Below are positions 8,746-18,335 of a DNA stretch of 64,000 bases, piece by piece. Below the pieces are notes generated by a model that saw nothing but the letters and a program-made list of their open reading frames with translations, searched no databases and was not told the origin of the DNA. The stretch's first letter is position 1. The number at the start of each line of letters is the position of its first letter. The position numbers were made by a program, and so were the translations under genes. Source of the stretch: Sphingomonadales bacterium UBA656 (lineage in GTDB: Bacteria; Pseudomonadota; Alphaproteobacteria; Sphingomonadales; Sphingomonadaceae); assembly GCA_002299895.1 (NCBI GenBank), contig DBOC01000014.1:211281-275280 (forward strand), in the 5' to 3' direction.

Positions 8746-11016
8746 ATGACCAAAAATGCGCGATTTGAAGGGCTCCCCAACAGAGATCAGATTCTTGAAT
8801 TTATCAAGACGTCGAAGGATCCTGCGGGCAAGCGGGAAATTGCGCGAGAATTTGGCTTACGCGGTAATGAGAAAATTGCGCTGAAGGCCTTATTAAAGGA
8901 CATGACCGATGAAGGGCTGATCGACATGGCCCCGGGACGTGCCTTCCACAAAATGGGGGGTGTGCCAAAGGTTACAGTGCTCAAGATCGTGGCCATTGAC
9001 GGCGATAATGCGGTGGCTGTGCCTGAGCATTGGGAGGCCGAAGGCATTCCTTTGCCCAAAATTCGGGTCATAGAAGCCAAAGGCAAGCGGGGTGCCTTGG
9101 GCATTGGTGACCGCATATTAGCGCGCACCGAGGAGCGCGGCAGTGGCCATATCGCGCATGTTATGAAGAAGCTGGCCAAGGGCAGCGCACAGATATTGGG
9201 CGTGGTCGAAGGCGGCGAGAATGGCCGTTTCTGGCTAAAATCCGTTGATAAAAAAGCACGGTTTGATACGCAAATTGGCGATGTAGGTGCGGCAAAGGCC
9301 GGGGAACTGGTGCTCGCCGAATTGACGGGAAATGCGCATAAAAAATCAGCGCGGGTGACCCAAGTCCTTGGCGACCCGTTTGCACCAAAAAGCTTCAGCC
9401 TCATTGCCATCCACAAATTTGGCATTCCCTTCGAAATGCCCGAAGCAGCGGAGCGCGAAGCAGAGCGCGTGCGCGCGTTGCCCGTCACAGAAAACCATCG
9501 GGAAGACTTACGCCATTTACCCATCATCGCTATCGATCCACGCGACGCACGAGATTTTGATGACGCCATTTGGGCAACCCCCAATGCCGACACGGGCGGT
9601 TTTGACGCGATCGTCGCGATTGCCGATGTGAGCTATTATGTCCGCCCAAATAGCGCGTTAGACCATGAAGCATCTAAGCGCGGAAACAGCGTCTATTTTC
9701 CCGATCTCGTGGTGCCAATGCTTCCGCACGCCTTGTCTTCGGACAAATGTTCATTGCGGGCAGGGGAGGATCGCGCCGTCATTGCCTGCCATCTTGCCAT
9801 TGGCAAGACCGGGCAAGTGACGTCATGGCGCTTTACGCGCGCTATCGCCCGAATTGCAGCCAATGTCCCATATCCAGATGCGCAGGCCGCAATTGATGGG
9901 CAGATGGAAAATCCCTTGCTCGAAACGGCGCTCAAGCCACTTTGGGCCTGCTGGAGATTGCTTTCCAAGGCACGGCACAAGCGTGGGCCATTGGAGCTCA
10001 ATTTGCCTGAAAAGCGGATAACGCTCGACGATCAAGGGCGGGTCACGGGCGTTGCCGAGCGTGAGCAGCTTGAGGCGCATCGTTTGGTCGAAGACTTTAT
10101 GATTGCCGCCAATGTCGCCGCAGCCAAGGCACTGGAAGCCAAAAAATCGTCCTTGATTTACCGCGCACATGAACCGCCAAGCCGCGAAAAACTTGTGGCG
10201 CTCAAGGAATATTTGAAAACCTTTGATATCGAATTTGCGCTTGGCCAAGTGGTCAAGCCTGCGACATTCAACGGCATACTCGAAAAAATCATCGACGAAG
10301 AAGTGCGGCCGCAAATCATGGAAGCGGTTTTGCGCAGCCAGACACAGGCTTATTATGGACCCAATAATGTGGGGCATTTCGGCTTGTCATTGGGCAGCTA
10401 TGCGCATTTCACGTCCCCAATCCGCCGGTATGCGGACCTTGTCGTCCATCGGGCTTTGGTCAGTGCTTATGGCCTTGAAATGCCAAAACCAAAGCTCAAG
10501 GACGTTGAGCAAATAACAGGCTTGACCGAGGCTGCGATTGTGAAGCTTGCCGCCACAGCTGAAGCCATTAGCCGCACTGAACGCCGCGCGATGGAAGCCG
10601 AGCGGGAAACAACCGATCGCTACATCGCGGCCTATCTTTCCGCCCAAGTAGGGCAAATTGTTCAAGCGCGTATTACTGGCGTCCAAAATTTTGGATTTTT
10701 CGCAACTGTACAAGGCATTGGCGGTGATGGCTTAGTTCCTGTCTCAACCTTGGGTAAGGATTATTTCCATTATGACGAGGCAAGCCAGACGTTAATTGGC
10801 GAAAAAACACGGCAGGAATATCGGCCGGGGATGTGCCTTGAATTGCGACTAGCTGAAGCCAACCCGATTTCCGGCTCGCTACGCTTTGAGTTGCCGGAGG
10901 GCGGAAGCTATGCCCCAGATCGGTTTAAGCATAAGGGCAAGGCCAAGGCCGGCAAATATGATACAGGAAAGCGCGGGCGGCCGGGCAATATCCGGCATCA
11001 GGGAAAGATGCGTTAA
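8746..11016 (+). CDS. rnr: Ribonuclease R
   Basis: 756 residues. Order of domains: an N-terminal winged-helix region (residues 1-70), cold-shock domains, the RNB catalytic domain with IIAIDPRDARDFDDAIWA carrying the metal-binding aspartates, HFTSPIRRYADLVVHR near residue 570, and a C-terminal S1 domain (VGQIVQARITGVQNFGFFAT) followed by a lysine- and glycine-rich tail. RNase R is a processive 3'-to-5' exoribonuclease that degrades structured RNA and helps in rRNA and tmRNA turnover. The start codon is 3 bases after the proS stop and has no strong ribosome site, consistent with translational coupling. It converges with the stress-protein gene, with 2 bases between the stop codons. Confidence 0.96.
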   Translation: MTKNARFEGLPNRDQILEFIKTSKDPAGKREIAREFGLRGNEKIALKALLKDMTDEGLIDMAPGRAFHKMGGVPKVTVLKIVAIDGDNAVAVPEHWEAEGIPLPKIRVIEAKGKRGALGIGDRILARTEERGSGHIAHVMKKLAKGSAQILGVVEGGENGRFWLKSVDKKARFDTQIGDVGAAKAGELVLAELTGNAHKKSARVTQVLGDPFAPKSFSLIAIHKFGIPFEMPEAAEREAERVRALPVTENHREDLRHLPIIAIDPRDARDFDDAIWATPNADTGGFDAIVAIADVSYYVRPNSALDHEASKRGNSVYFPDLVVPMLPHALSSDKCSLRAGEDRAVIACHLAIGKTGQVTSWRFTRAIARIAANVPYPDAQAAIDGQMENPLLETALKPLWACWRLLSKARHKRGPLELNLPEKRITLDDQGRVTGVAEREQLEAHRLVEDFMIAANVAAAKALEAKKSSLIYRAHEPPSREKLVALKEYLKTFDIEFALGQVVKPATFNGILEKIIDEEVRPQIMEAVLRSQTQAYYGPNNVGHFGLSLGSYAHFTSPIRRYADLVVHRALVSAYGLEMPKPKLKDVEQITGLTEAAIVKLAATAEAISRTERRAMEAERETTDRYIAAYLSAQVGQIVQARITGVQNFGFFATVQGIGGDGLVPVSTLGKDYFHYDEASQTLIGEKTRQEYRPGMCLELRLAEANPISGSLRFELPEGGSYAPDRFKHKGKAKAGKYDTGKRGRPGNIRHQGKMR

Positions 11017-11018
11017 CC

Positions 11019-11474
11019 TTAACTCAATTGATCGAGTTGCGCATCACTGAGCGATCCGGGAATAACCATGACCGGGCAGGGCAATGTCCCCGCATTCACA
11101 CCCGTAAAGTGGCTAATCAACGGGCCTGGTGCACCTTGGGCGGCTGCGCCCAGCACCAATGCGGCGATTTCGGGATGCTCTTCCAGCATAGCCTTTACAA
11201 CTTCAATAGCCTCGCCCGGCTTGACCGTAATCGCGGGATGAACGCCCATTTCGTCAAAAATAGAACCTGCCGCTGTGGTCACTAATTGCTCAGCCCGATC
11301 GCGCGCCTCTTCTTCCATCGTCGCCTGAACGCCGCCCCATGCGACAAAGTCGGCTTGTTCCACAAGCGCCAAAATATGCACAGTGCCCGCAGTTTTGGCG
11401 GCACGGCGCGATGCAAAACGCAAGGCAAGCCGCGCTTCCTCGGTTTCGTCGATAACCACCAAATATGTCCGCAT
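11019..11474 (-). CDS. Universal stress protein (UspA family)
   Basis: About 151 residues. It begins MRTYLVVIDETEEARLALRFA, the typical first strand and helix of a Usp fold, and ends with a GPLISHFTG...PCPVMVIPG segment, a variant of the ATP-binding G-2x-G-9x-G(S/T) loop in which the spacing is not canonical. ATP binding is therefore uncertain. An upstream ATG at 11507 is in frame, but a GGGGGGAAGC ribosome site lies directly before the ATG at 11474, which I take as the start. Universal stress proteins modulate stress and starvation responses; the partner here is unknown. It diverges from pdhC. Confidence 0.85.
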   Translation of the reverse strand: MRTYLVVIDETEEARLALRFASRRAAKTAGTVHILALVEQADFVAWGGVQATMEEEARDRAEQLVTTAAGSIFDEMGVHPAITVKPGEAIEVVKAMLEEHPEIAALVLGAAAQGAPGPLISHFTGVNAGTLPCPVMVIPGSLSDAQLDQLS

Positions 11475-11627
11475 AGCTTCCCCCCGGGCAGACTTTGCCC
11501 GCAGCATTTCATGAATTCGTATAGCCTGCGCGAAAATTGACCGATTGGCAACCTTATCACGCTTGACGCTTGGGAAAGCTTGGTTATTCGGAGTCGTTTA
11601 ACGACGTCTTTAAAAGGCCAGTATCTG

Positions 11628-12905
11628 ATGCCCATAGAACTCAAAATGCCCGCCCTTTCGCCCACGATGGAAGAAGGCACATTAGCCCGCTGGCTTGTCA
11701 AGGAAGGCGACAAGGTCTCTTCCGGTGATTTGCTCGCGGAAATTGAGACCGATAAGGCGACGATGGAGTTTGAAGCGGTTGATGAAGGTATTGTAACCCA
11801 GATTTTGGTCGACGAGGGGACCGATGGTGTGAAGGTCGGCGCGGTTATCGCGATGATACAAGGCGAGGATGATGCGGCACCTGCACCAAAGGCCGTTGCG
11901 GCACCGACGCCTGCGCCTGTCGCTGATATTCCAGCACCGGTCGTTTCGAGCCCTGTCAACGATGTTCCAGCGCAACCGAAAAAGACCGATTTGGCGGAAA
12001 ACGACCGCGTCAAAGCGAGCCCACTCGCCAAGCGGATAGCCGTGAACAAAGGTCTGGACCTTACTTCTGTCGCCGGCACTGGCCCGAACGGCCGTATCGT
12101 GAAGGCGGACGTAGAGGCGCTTTCCGGTGAAGAGCGTCGGGCAGTCGCGCCAGCGGAACTGGATCGCGGCCTTCGCGCCGTAACAGCTGCTGTAACGCAG
12201 ACAATCGACACCGACATCCCGCATGAGGTCGTCAAGCTCAGCAATATGCGCAAAACCATCGCGCGCCGCTTGACCGAGAGCAAGCAGCAAGTGCCGCATA
12301 TTTATCTGACAGTTGATGTCCGCCTCGATGCCTTGTTAAAACTGCGCGGCGAATTGAACGTCAGCCTTGAAAGCCGCGGCATTAAGCTGTCGGTCAATGA
12401 CATGCTGATCAAGGCGCTAGCGTTGACATTGATGCAGGTGCCCAAGTGCAATGTCAGCTTTGCAGGCGACAATATGCTGCAATATAATCGCGCGGACATC
12501 AGCGTGGCTGTTTCAGTGCCAACCGGCTTGATTACGCCCATTATTGTGGATGCTGCGAACAAGCCGCTGTCCAAAATTTCAACCGAAGTCGCCGAACTTG
12601 CGGCCCGCGCCAAGGATGGCAAGTTGCAGCCGCATGAATATCAAGGCGGCACGGCGTCGATTTCTAACATGGGGATGATGGGCATCAAGCAATTCGACGC
12701 CGTCATCAACCCGCCACAGGCCATGATCCTCGCTGTTGGGGCAGGGGAAAAGCGGCCCTATATCGTCGATGACGCTATCGCCATCGCCACAGTCATGAGC
12801 GTCACAGGATCGTTCGATCACCGCGCCATCGACGGCGCAGACGGCGCGATGTTCATGAAGGTCTTTAAAGAGCTCGTGGAGAAGCCTTTGGGGTTGGTGG
12901 CGTAG
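11628..12905 (+). CDS. pdhC: Pyruvate dehydrogenase E2, dihydrolipoamide acetyltransferase
   Basis: 425 residues. One N-terminal lipoyl domain carries the lysine to be lipoylated in [13 protein letters not shown] proline/alanine-rich linker leads to the peripheral subunit-binding domain ([20 protein letters not shown]), a second linker, and the catalytic domain with [20 protein letters not shown] and the active-site [12 protein letters not shown] (HRxxDG). It transfers acetyl groups from lipoate to CoA and forms the core of the complex. The ATG at 11628 is chosen because [17 protein letters not shown] is the conserved N-terminus. E3 (lpd) follows after one base, but the E1 genes are not in this window. 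LipA, encoded at 34488, would make its cofactor. Confidence 0.95.
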   Translation: MPIELKMPALSPTMEEGTLARWLVKEGDKVSSGDLLAEIETDKATMEFEAVDEGIVTQILVDEGTDGVKVGAVIAMIQGEDDAAPAPKAVAAPTPAPVADIPAPVVSSPVNDVPAQPKKTDLAENDRVKASPLAKRIAVNKGLDLTSVAGTGPNGRIVKADVEALSGEERRAVAPAELDRGLRAVTAAVTQTIDTDIPHEVVKLSNMRKTIARRLTESKQQVPHIYLTVDVRLDALLKLRGELNVSLESRGIKLSVNDMLIKALALTLMQVPKCNVSFAGDNMLQYNRADISVAVSVPTGLITPIIVDAANKPLSKISTEVAELAARAKDGKLQPHEYQGGTASISNMGMMGIKQFDAVINPPQAMILAVGAGEKRPYIVDDAIAIATVMSVTGSFDHRAIDGADGAMFMKVFKELVEKPLGLVA

Positions 12906-12906
12906 T

Positions 12907-14298
12907 ATGTCTAATTACGACCTCATCGTCCTCGGTTCTGGTCCGGGTGGCTATGTTGCGGCCATCCGCGCGGCGCAGTTGGGGCTGAAAGTCGCGATCG
13001 TTGAACGCGAAAATCTCGGCGGTATTTGCCTCAACTGGGGGTGCATCCCGACCAAGGCGTTGCTGCGCTCGGCCGAAATCTATCATTATATGCAGCATGC
13101 GGGCGACTATGGTCTGACCGCCGCAAATATAAGTGCGGATATTGACGCGGTAGTGAAACGCTCACGCGGCGTGGCGAAGCAGTTAAATCAGGGCGTCACG
13201 CATCTGATGAAGAAGAATAAGATCACCGTCCATATGGGCGATGGCAAGCTGCTGGCGGCCAATAGGCTTTCGGTCAGCAAAGACGGCAAGACCGAGGAAT
13301 TAACCGCGAAAAACATCATCCTCGCCACCGGCGCACGGGCGCGGGATTTGCCCTTTGCGCCTGCCGATGGAAAGCGAATCTGGACCTATCGCCACGCGAT
13401 GGTGCCATCCGAAATGCCAAAGAAGCTGCTCGTCATTGGCTCTGGCGCCATTGGCATCGAATTTGCAAGCTTCTACAATGACATGGGCGCAGAGGTCACG
13501 GTTGTCGAAATGCTCCATCGCATCGTGCCGGTCGAGGACGCCGATGTATCTGCTTTTCTAGAAAAAGCGCTGACCAAGCAGGGCATGAACATCATGACTG
13601 GGGCGGGGGTCGAAAGCCTAAAGGCCACCGCGTCAGGCGTGTCGGCATCGATTAAGGGCAAGGACGGCAAGGTAATCGCGTCGGAATTCACCCATTGCAT
13701 CGTCGCGATCGGCATTGTGCCAAACACCGAAAATATCGGCTTGGAGGCACTGGGCGTTGAGATGGACCGTGGGTTCCTGAAAACCGATGCCAACTGCCGC
13801 ACTAACGTGCCCGGCCTTTGGGCGATTGGTGACGTTACTGCGCCGCCATGGTTGGCGCATAAGGCGAGCCATGAGGGCGTAATAGCCGCAGAAACCATTG
13901 CGGGTGGTCATCCACATGCGATGGACCCTAAGAACATTCCGGGCTGCACGTATTGTCATCCGCAAGTTGCAAGCGTTGGCCTGACCGAAGCAAAAGCCAA
14001 AGAGGCTGGCTATGATGTTAAGGTCGGCAATTTCCCATTCTTGGGCAATGGCAAGGCAATCGCTTTGGGTGAGGCAGAGGGCTTCATCAAAACCGTGTTT
14101 GACGCCAAAACCGGTGAATTGCTAGGCGCGCATATGGTGGGTGCAGAGGTGACTGAACTGATCCAAGGCTATACCATCGGCAAAACCGCAGAGTTGGTTG
14201 AGGCCGATTTCATGCACACCGTATTCCCCCATCCGACCTTGAGCGAGATGATGCACGAAAGTGTGCTCGGCGCTTATGGCAAGATGCTGCATATGTAA
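12907..14298 (+). CDS. lpdA: Dihydrolipoyl dehydrogenase (E3)
   Basis: 463 residues, the usual length. FAD-binding LGSGPGGYVAAIRAAQLG at the N-terminus, the redox-active disulfide in GGICLNWGCIPTKALL, the NAD-binding LLVIGSGAIGIEFASFY near residue 175, and the C-terminal HTVFPHPTLSEMMHE with the catalytic His-Glu pair are all present. It reoxidises the dihydrolipoyl group of the E2 subunit and reduces NAD+. The gene starts one base after pdhC, so the two are almost certainly co-transcribed and the enzyme serves the pyruvate dehydrogenase complex, perhaps also other 2-oxoacid dehydrogenases. Confidence 0.96.
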   Translation: MSNYDLIVLGSGPGGYVAAIRAAQLGLKVAIVERENLGGICLNWGCIPTKALLRSAEIYHYMQHAGDYGLTAANISADIDAVVKRSRGVAKQLNQGVTHLMKKNKITVHMGDGKLLAANRLSVSKDGKTEELTAKNIILATGARARDLPFAPADGKRIWTYRHAMVPSEMPKKLLVIGSGAIGIEFASFYNDMGAEVTVVEMLHRIVPVEDADVSAFLEKALTKQGMNIMTGAGVESLKATASGVSASIKGKDGKVIASEFTHCIVAIGIVPNTENIGLEALGVEMDRGFLKTDANCRTNVPGLWAIGDVTAPPWLAHKASHEGVIAAETIAGGHPHAMDPKNIPGCTYCHPQVASVGLTEAKAKEAGYDVKVGNFPFLGNGKAIALGEAEGFIKTVFDAKTGELLGAHMVGAEVTELIQGYTIGKTAELVEADFMHTVFPHPTLSEMMHESVLGAYGKMLHM

Positions 14299-14427
14299 GT
14301 GCAGCGGGCGCTATAAATGGAACCATAGCGACTGGGTATTACACCTTAACTTTTGTCGGCGATGTTTTCGCTGTCCTACACGTCGATTTTTTGCCATCCT
14401 TTGGAATGATAAGAATGTGTAGGGAAT

Positions 14428-15738
14428 ATGGGTATGACTTATAGTGTGAACTTGCGGAAAAATCTGCGGGTCTTGGCGCTTTCAGGTGCCGCCATTTTGT
14501 CTTCAACGGCGCAGGCGCAGACGACGGTTATAACCGCAGACAAGATGGTCGATGTGTTAACCGGTAAAATAGTCGAATACCCAGCAGTCTTCGTTGGCGC
14601 AGATGGCCGCATCACGAGCATCGCCGATGCACGCACGGTCAAATGGGGCATCGATGTCACACATATCAAATTGGCAGGCAAAACCATCTTACCCGGCCTG
14701 ATTGACATGCATGTGCATTTGGATGGCCCCGCCGACATTGGCGGCTATCGCGGCCTTGAATTTACCGACAGCTTTTGGGGTATGACCGCGGTTGGCGCGG
14801 CGCAGGCCATGTTGAAGGCTGGCTTTACCACTGTGCGCAATGTGGGTTCAGGCAATCGTAATGACATTGGATTAAAACAAGCCATACAAAATGGATATGC
14901 AACTGGCCCACGCATTGTTCCTGCAGGCTATGCTTTAGGGGCAACCGGCGGTCATTGTGACTCAACCTTCCTGCCGCCAAGCCTTGAAAAAGCCGGCAAG
15001 GAAGAGGGCATTGCCGATAGCGAAGACGAATTACGTTATCAGGTGCGCCGTCAGCGCAAATATGGCGCGGAAGTCATCAAAGTGTGTGCCACTGGCGGCG
15101 TGTTTTCCCGCAATACAGAGCCCGGGCAGCAGCAGCTTTCTGAACGCGAACTGCGTGTGATAGCAGAAGAAGCCCACCAATGGGGCTTGCGCGTTGCGGC
15201 CCATGCCCATGGCGGCGACGGCATTAAAGCGGCAATCAAGGCCGGCATCGACACGATTGAACATGCAAGCCTTGTCGACGATGAAGGTATAAAGCTTGCC
15301 GCCACGCGCGTGCGTCCGGTGTGGTTCTCAATGGATATTTTCAACACCGACTATACGCAGGCCGAGGGCGCGAAAAACGGCGTTTTAGAAGATAATCTGC
15401 GCAAGGACCGCGAAGTCGCACAGATACAACGCGACAATTTTCGCAAAGCGCACAAGGCGGGCGTTAAGATGGTCTTTGCCTCTGACGCCGGCGTGATGCC
15501 ACACGGTCTTGTCGGCGGTCAGTTCAAGGTCATGGTCGAATATGGGATGACACCGCTGGAGGCCATTCAAGCCGCCACCCGGAATGCCGCCCAAGCGCTT
15601 GGCCGTGAAAAAGATGTCGGCGCCATTGCCGTTGGCCGCTTTGCCGATATCATCGCGGTCGATGGCGATCCTTTAGCCAATGTGCGCGAGTTGGAGACGG
15701 TCGACGCCGTAGTAAAGGGCGGCAAAATCGTCGACTAA
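14428..15738 (+). CDS. Secreted metal-dependent amidohydrolase (prolidase/imidazolonepropionase-like)
   Basis: 436 residues with a signal peptide ending STAQAQ, so a periplasmic enzyme. The amidohydrolase fold is shown by GLIDMHVHLDG (HxH metal ligands), GAEVIKVCATGG with the lysine that is carbamylated in binuclear members, the two histidines in RVAAHAHGGDGIKAAI and TIEHASL, and the aspartate of FASDAGVMPHG. The closest relatives by motif are the Xaa-Pro dipeptidase/organophosphorus-hydrolase-like enzymes that cleave C-terminal residues of dipeptides; the true substrate is not evident. The start has TAGGGAAT upstream; a second ATG two codons on is an alternative. It stands alone, 130 bases after lpdA. 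Confidence 0.9.
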   Translation: MGMTYSVNLRKNLRVLALSGAAILSSTAQAQTTVITADKMVDVLTGKIVEYPAVFVGADGRITSIADARTVKWGIDVTHIKLAGKTILPGLIDMHVHLDGPADIGGYRGLEFTDSFWGMTAVGAAQAMLKAGFTTVRNVGSGNRNDIGLKQAIQNGYATGPRIVPAGYALGATGGHCDSTFLPPSLEKAGKEEGIADSEDELRYQVRRQRKYGAEVIKVCATGGVFSRNTEPGQQQLSERELRVIAEEAHQWGLRVAAHAHGGDGIKAAIKAGIDTIEHASLVDDEGIKLAATRVRPVWFSMDIFNTDYTQAEGAKNGVLEDNLRKDREVAQIQRDNFRKAHKAGVKMVFASDAGVMPHGLVGGQFKVMVEYGMTPLEAIQAATRNAAQALGREKDVGAIAVGRFADIIAVDGDPLANVRELETVDAVVKGGKIVD

Positions 15739-15849
15739 AGGCGCGTAAGCAATCTGTCATAGCGCATTGATTGCGCCATGATGCTTGTGTAAACTGTCCT
15801 ATAAGCGGGCGCACAATCGTCCGCGCATGAACATCAGGGGTTTGGAAAT

Positions 15850-16194
15850 ATGATCACTATCATCGCAACCACACTGCTCAGCATGGCCGCCATGAAGGGC
15901 GACCCTATGGACGACGCACGCAAGGCGTTCAACAACTGCATGATTGAAGCCCATAATGTCGCGGTCGCGGAGAAAGCCGCTCCCAGCGCTTTCGTCAAAA
16001 CATCTGATGAAGCATGCCCAACCGAACGCGCGACCTATAAGGCAATATTGGTGAAGTCCGAACGGTCCTTTGGCTCAAGCCAAGCCGAAGCCGAGAAGTT
16101 TGCTAACGAAGAAATTCAGATGCTGGTCGACTCGGTGGTGACAAGCTTCAACGAAAATGTTGAGAGCGGCGCAAAATTGACGCCGGAAAAATAA
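15850..16194 (+). CDS. Small secreted protein of unknown function
   Basis: 114 residues. The first 15 residues (MITIIATTLLSMAAM) form a weak signal peptide. The rest is helical and polar, with two cysteines (FNNCMIEAHN and DEACPTERA) about 37 residues apart that could form a disulfide in the periplasm. I do not recognise a family. The ATG is preceded by AGGGGTTTGGAAAT. Codon use is like its neighbours. It precedes tRNA-Ser and is not evidently part of an operon. Confidence 0.65.
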   Translation: MITIIATTLLSMAAMKGDPMDDARKAFNNCMIEAHNVAVAEKAAPSAFVKTSDEACPTERATYKAILVKSERSFGSSQAEAEKFANEEIQMLVDSVVTSFNENVESGAKLTPEK

Positions 16195-16213
16195 GGCGCG
16201 CGGACAAAGGAGC

Positions 16214-16303
16214 TGGCGGACAGGGTGGGATTCGAACCCACGGTGAGCTTCCACCCACGACGGTTTTCAAGACCGTTGCCTTAAACCACTCGGCCACCTG
16301 TCC
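16214..16303 (-). tRNA. tRNA-Ser (anticodon UGA), CCA encoded
   Basis: On the minus strand the sequence starts GGACAGGTGGCCGAGTGG, has the anticodon loop CTTGAAA (anticodon TGA), a long variable arm typical of serine tRNAs, the T-loop GGTTCGAATCC, and ends CCTGTCC-G-CCA. Acceptor-stem pairs are perfect. Length is 90 bases including CCA. It reads UCA and, by wobble, other UCN codons. Confidence 0.96.
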
Positions 16304-16465
16304 GCTTACGATGCGTCCCCTAGCCAGTGCGCTTTGCGATGGCAAGCGCGGATGATGGGCGCTTTTGTAAAAGCGTGCGATGAAATGATTACCTCTCGGG
16401 ACCAAAACAATTCACAGTCTTGATCGGTTGTGGCACTATGCCTCGGATAAACATGAGGGGATGCA

Positions 16466-17536
16466 GTGCGCTTTTACCGTAAAATTGTGATGACCATGGC
16501 GATTTGCGCGAGTGCTTCGGTGATCGGTACAGCGTGCTTGGCGCAGGATGCTGCGGTGGTTTCTGAGGAAACCAATAATACACAGCAGGCCGGTTTTCGC
16601 GCTTATCTGGAGACAGTACGGCAGCGTGCCCTGCGGGAGGGCGTGACGCCTGCAACACTCGATCGTGTGCTGCCTACGCTCAGCTATGATGATCGTGTGG
16701 TTCGACTTGACCGCCAGCAACCCGAAGGGGCGTCCAGCGCGCCGGTACCAAATTTTGCGCCATATAAAGCGCGCCATGTCGATGCATCCCGTATCAGCCG
16801 AGGGCGCGCCAAATATGCAGAGCTTCGTCCGTTGCTGAAGCGCATCGAGGATGAGACCGGCGTACCCGAAGAGATCATGATCGCCATTTACGGTCATGAA
16901 ACCAATTACGGCGCCTTCATGGGCAATTTTAACGCGCCCGAAGCATTAGCCTCTTTGGCATATGAAGGGCGTCGCCGGGCGTTGTTTGAAGGCGAGTTGA
17001 TCGCGGCGCTCAAGATGGTCGACAAAGGTGTGCCGCAATATGCGATCACCGGAAGCTGGGCAGGGGCGCTCGGTAAGCCACAATTTCTGCCGTCGGTATA
17101 TCTGCGGCTTGCACGTGATGGCGATGGTGACGGCTATGCCGACATTTGGCGCAGCGAAGTTGATGCCATGACGTCTATCGCCAATTATTTCGTCAATGCA
17201 GGCTGGCGGCGTGGCGAGGATTGGGGTTTTGCGGTCAATGTGCCGCCATCTTTCGACCGCAGCGGCATGCGGACGCGTTTGACGTCGCCGCGATGCCCGC
17301 GCGTCTTTGCGCGACACAGCCAGTGGCGGACAATCGCTGAATGGCGGCAATTGGGTATAACGCCGCAGCAGGGTGCCTGGCCGCAAGACAATATGATCGC
17401 CACTTTGATTGAGCCCGATGGCGCCGGCAATACGGCCTATCTACTCGGCGGGAACTACCGTGTCATATTGGATTATAATTGTTCGAATTTCTATGCGCTG
17501 TCGGTGGGATTATTGGCGGATGCAGTGCGCAATTAA
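16466..17536 (+). CDS. mltB: Lytic murein transglycosylase, MltB family
   Basis: 356 residues. A signal peptide (MRFYRKIVMTMAICASASVI...CLAQ) without a clear lipobox suggests a soluble periplasmic enzyme. The SLT-like catalytic domain shows IAIYGHETNYGAFMGNF, with the catalytic glutamate in the GHETN motif, and GSWAGALGKPQFLPSVY and DGDGYADIWRSEVDAMTSIANYF, all diagnostic of MltB. It cleaves the MurNAc-GlcNAc bond of peptidoglycan, leaving 1,6-anhydro ends. Translation starts at a GTG with GAGGGG seven bases upstream. The C-terminal peptidoglycan-binding domain found in some relatives is absent. Confidence 0.92.
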   Translation: MRFYRKIVMTMAICASASVIGTACLAQDAAVVSEETNNTQQAGFRAYLETVRQRALREGVTPATLDRVLPTLSYDDRVVRLDRQQPEGASSAPVPNFAPYKARHVDASRISRGRAKYAELRPLLKRIEDETGVPEEIMIAIYGHETNYGAFMGNFNAPEALASLAYEGRRRALFEGELIAALKMVDKGVPQYAITGSWAGALGKPQFLPSVYLRLARDGDGDGYADIWRSEVDAMTSIANYFVNAGWRRGEDWGFAVNVPPSFDRSGMRTRLTSPRCPRVFARHSQWRTIAEWRQLGITPQQGAWPQDNMIATLIEPDGAGNTAYLLGGNYRVILDYNCSNFYALSVGLLADAVRN

Positions 17537-17705
17537 GGTTTCCGCTTGCCCTTGCTGAGCGCTATACGCAGCCGTTAAAATCGCCTATCGGATATTGAAA
17601 ATGCGCGGCCGTGCCAACATCAATATGCGATGACGGATAAATTGGATCTATGTCCCAAAGTATGAAGAACATAATCATCCCGATTGATTGGACGCGTCGG
17701 TGACC

Positions 17706-18335
17706 ATGCGCGGCCGTTTCATATCTATTGAGGGCGGGGAAGGCGTTGGCAAATCGACGCAGATTGCCGCGCTTGCCGCGTTTATCGAACAAAAAGGCTT
17801 TGAAGTTGTATTGACCCGAGAGCCAGGTGGTACCGAAGGCGCGGAAACCATCCGGCAGTTGCTGCTCGGTGGAACCGCGGAACGGTGGATGCCCCGCGCA
17901 GAAGCATTGCTATTCGCCGCCGCACGCAGCGACCATGTTGAGCGCCTCATCGAACCCGCTTTAGCGAGCGGAAAATGGGTTATCTCCGATCGTTTCGTTG
18001 ACAGCAGCCGCGCATATCAAGGGGCAGGCTCTGGCCTGTCTGATGCGGATATCATGGCGCTCCACCAAATCGGCAGCCGGGGCATGTTGCCAGACCGAAC
18101 TTTGGTACTGCGTCTGGATACCAAAGAGGCCGCAAGCCGCGCTGCGGCGCGTGACCACAACCAGCCTGACCGCATTCAAGGGCGCGCCGAGATATTCCAT
18201 TCCGATGTCGATATGTCCTTTGTAAACTTTGCCGAGCGCGAACCGCGCGTGCGCCTTGTTGATGCGTCCGGCACAGCGGATATGGTAACGGCACGGTTAT
18301 TGACCGAAATTAGCGACCTGTTGGAGCCTGCATGA
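17706..18335 (+). CDS. tmk: Thymidylate kinase
   Basis: 209 residues. The P-loop ISIEGGEGVGKST is at the N-terminus, the dTMP-binding TREPGGTEGAETIR follows, ISDRFVDSSRAYQG carries the DR(Y/F) motif, and the LID region holds RAAARDHNQPDRIQ. It phosphorylates dTMP to dTDP. The ATG at 17706 has GGTGA upstream and gives the family N-terminus; an upstream TTG is in frame but unneeded. It opens a compact operon: holB begins inside its last codon. Confidence 0.96.
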   Translation: MRGRFISIEGGEGVGKSTQIAALAAFIEQKGFEVVLTREPGGTEGAETIRQLLLGGTAERWMPRAEALLFAAARSDHVERLIEPALASGKWVISDRFVDSSRAYQGAGSGLSDADIMALHQIGSRGMLPDRTLVLRLDTKEAASRAAARDHNQPDRIQGRAEIFHSDVDMSFVNFAEREPRVRLVDASGTADMVTARLLTEISDLLEPA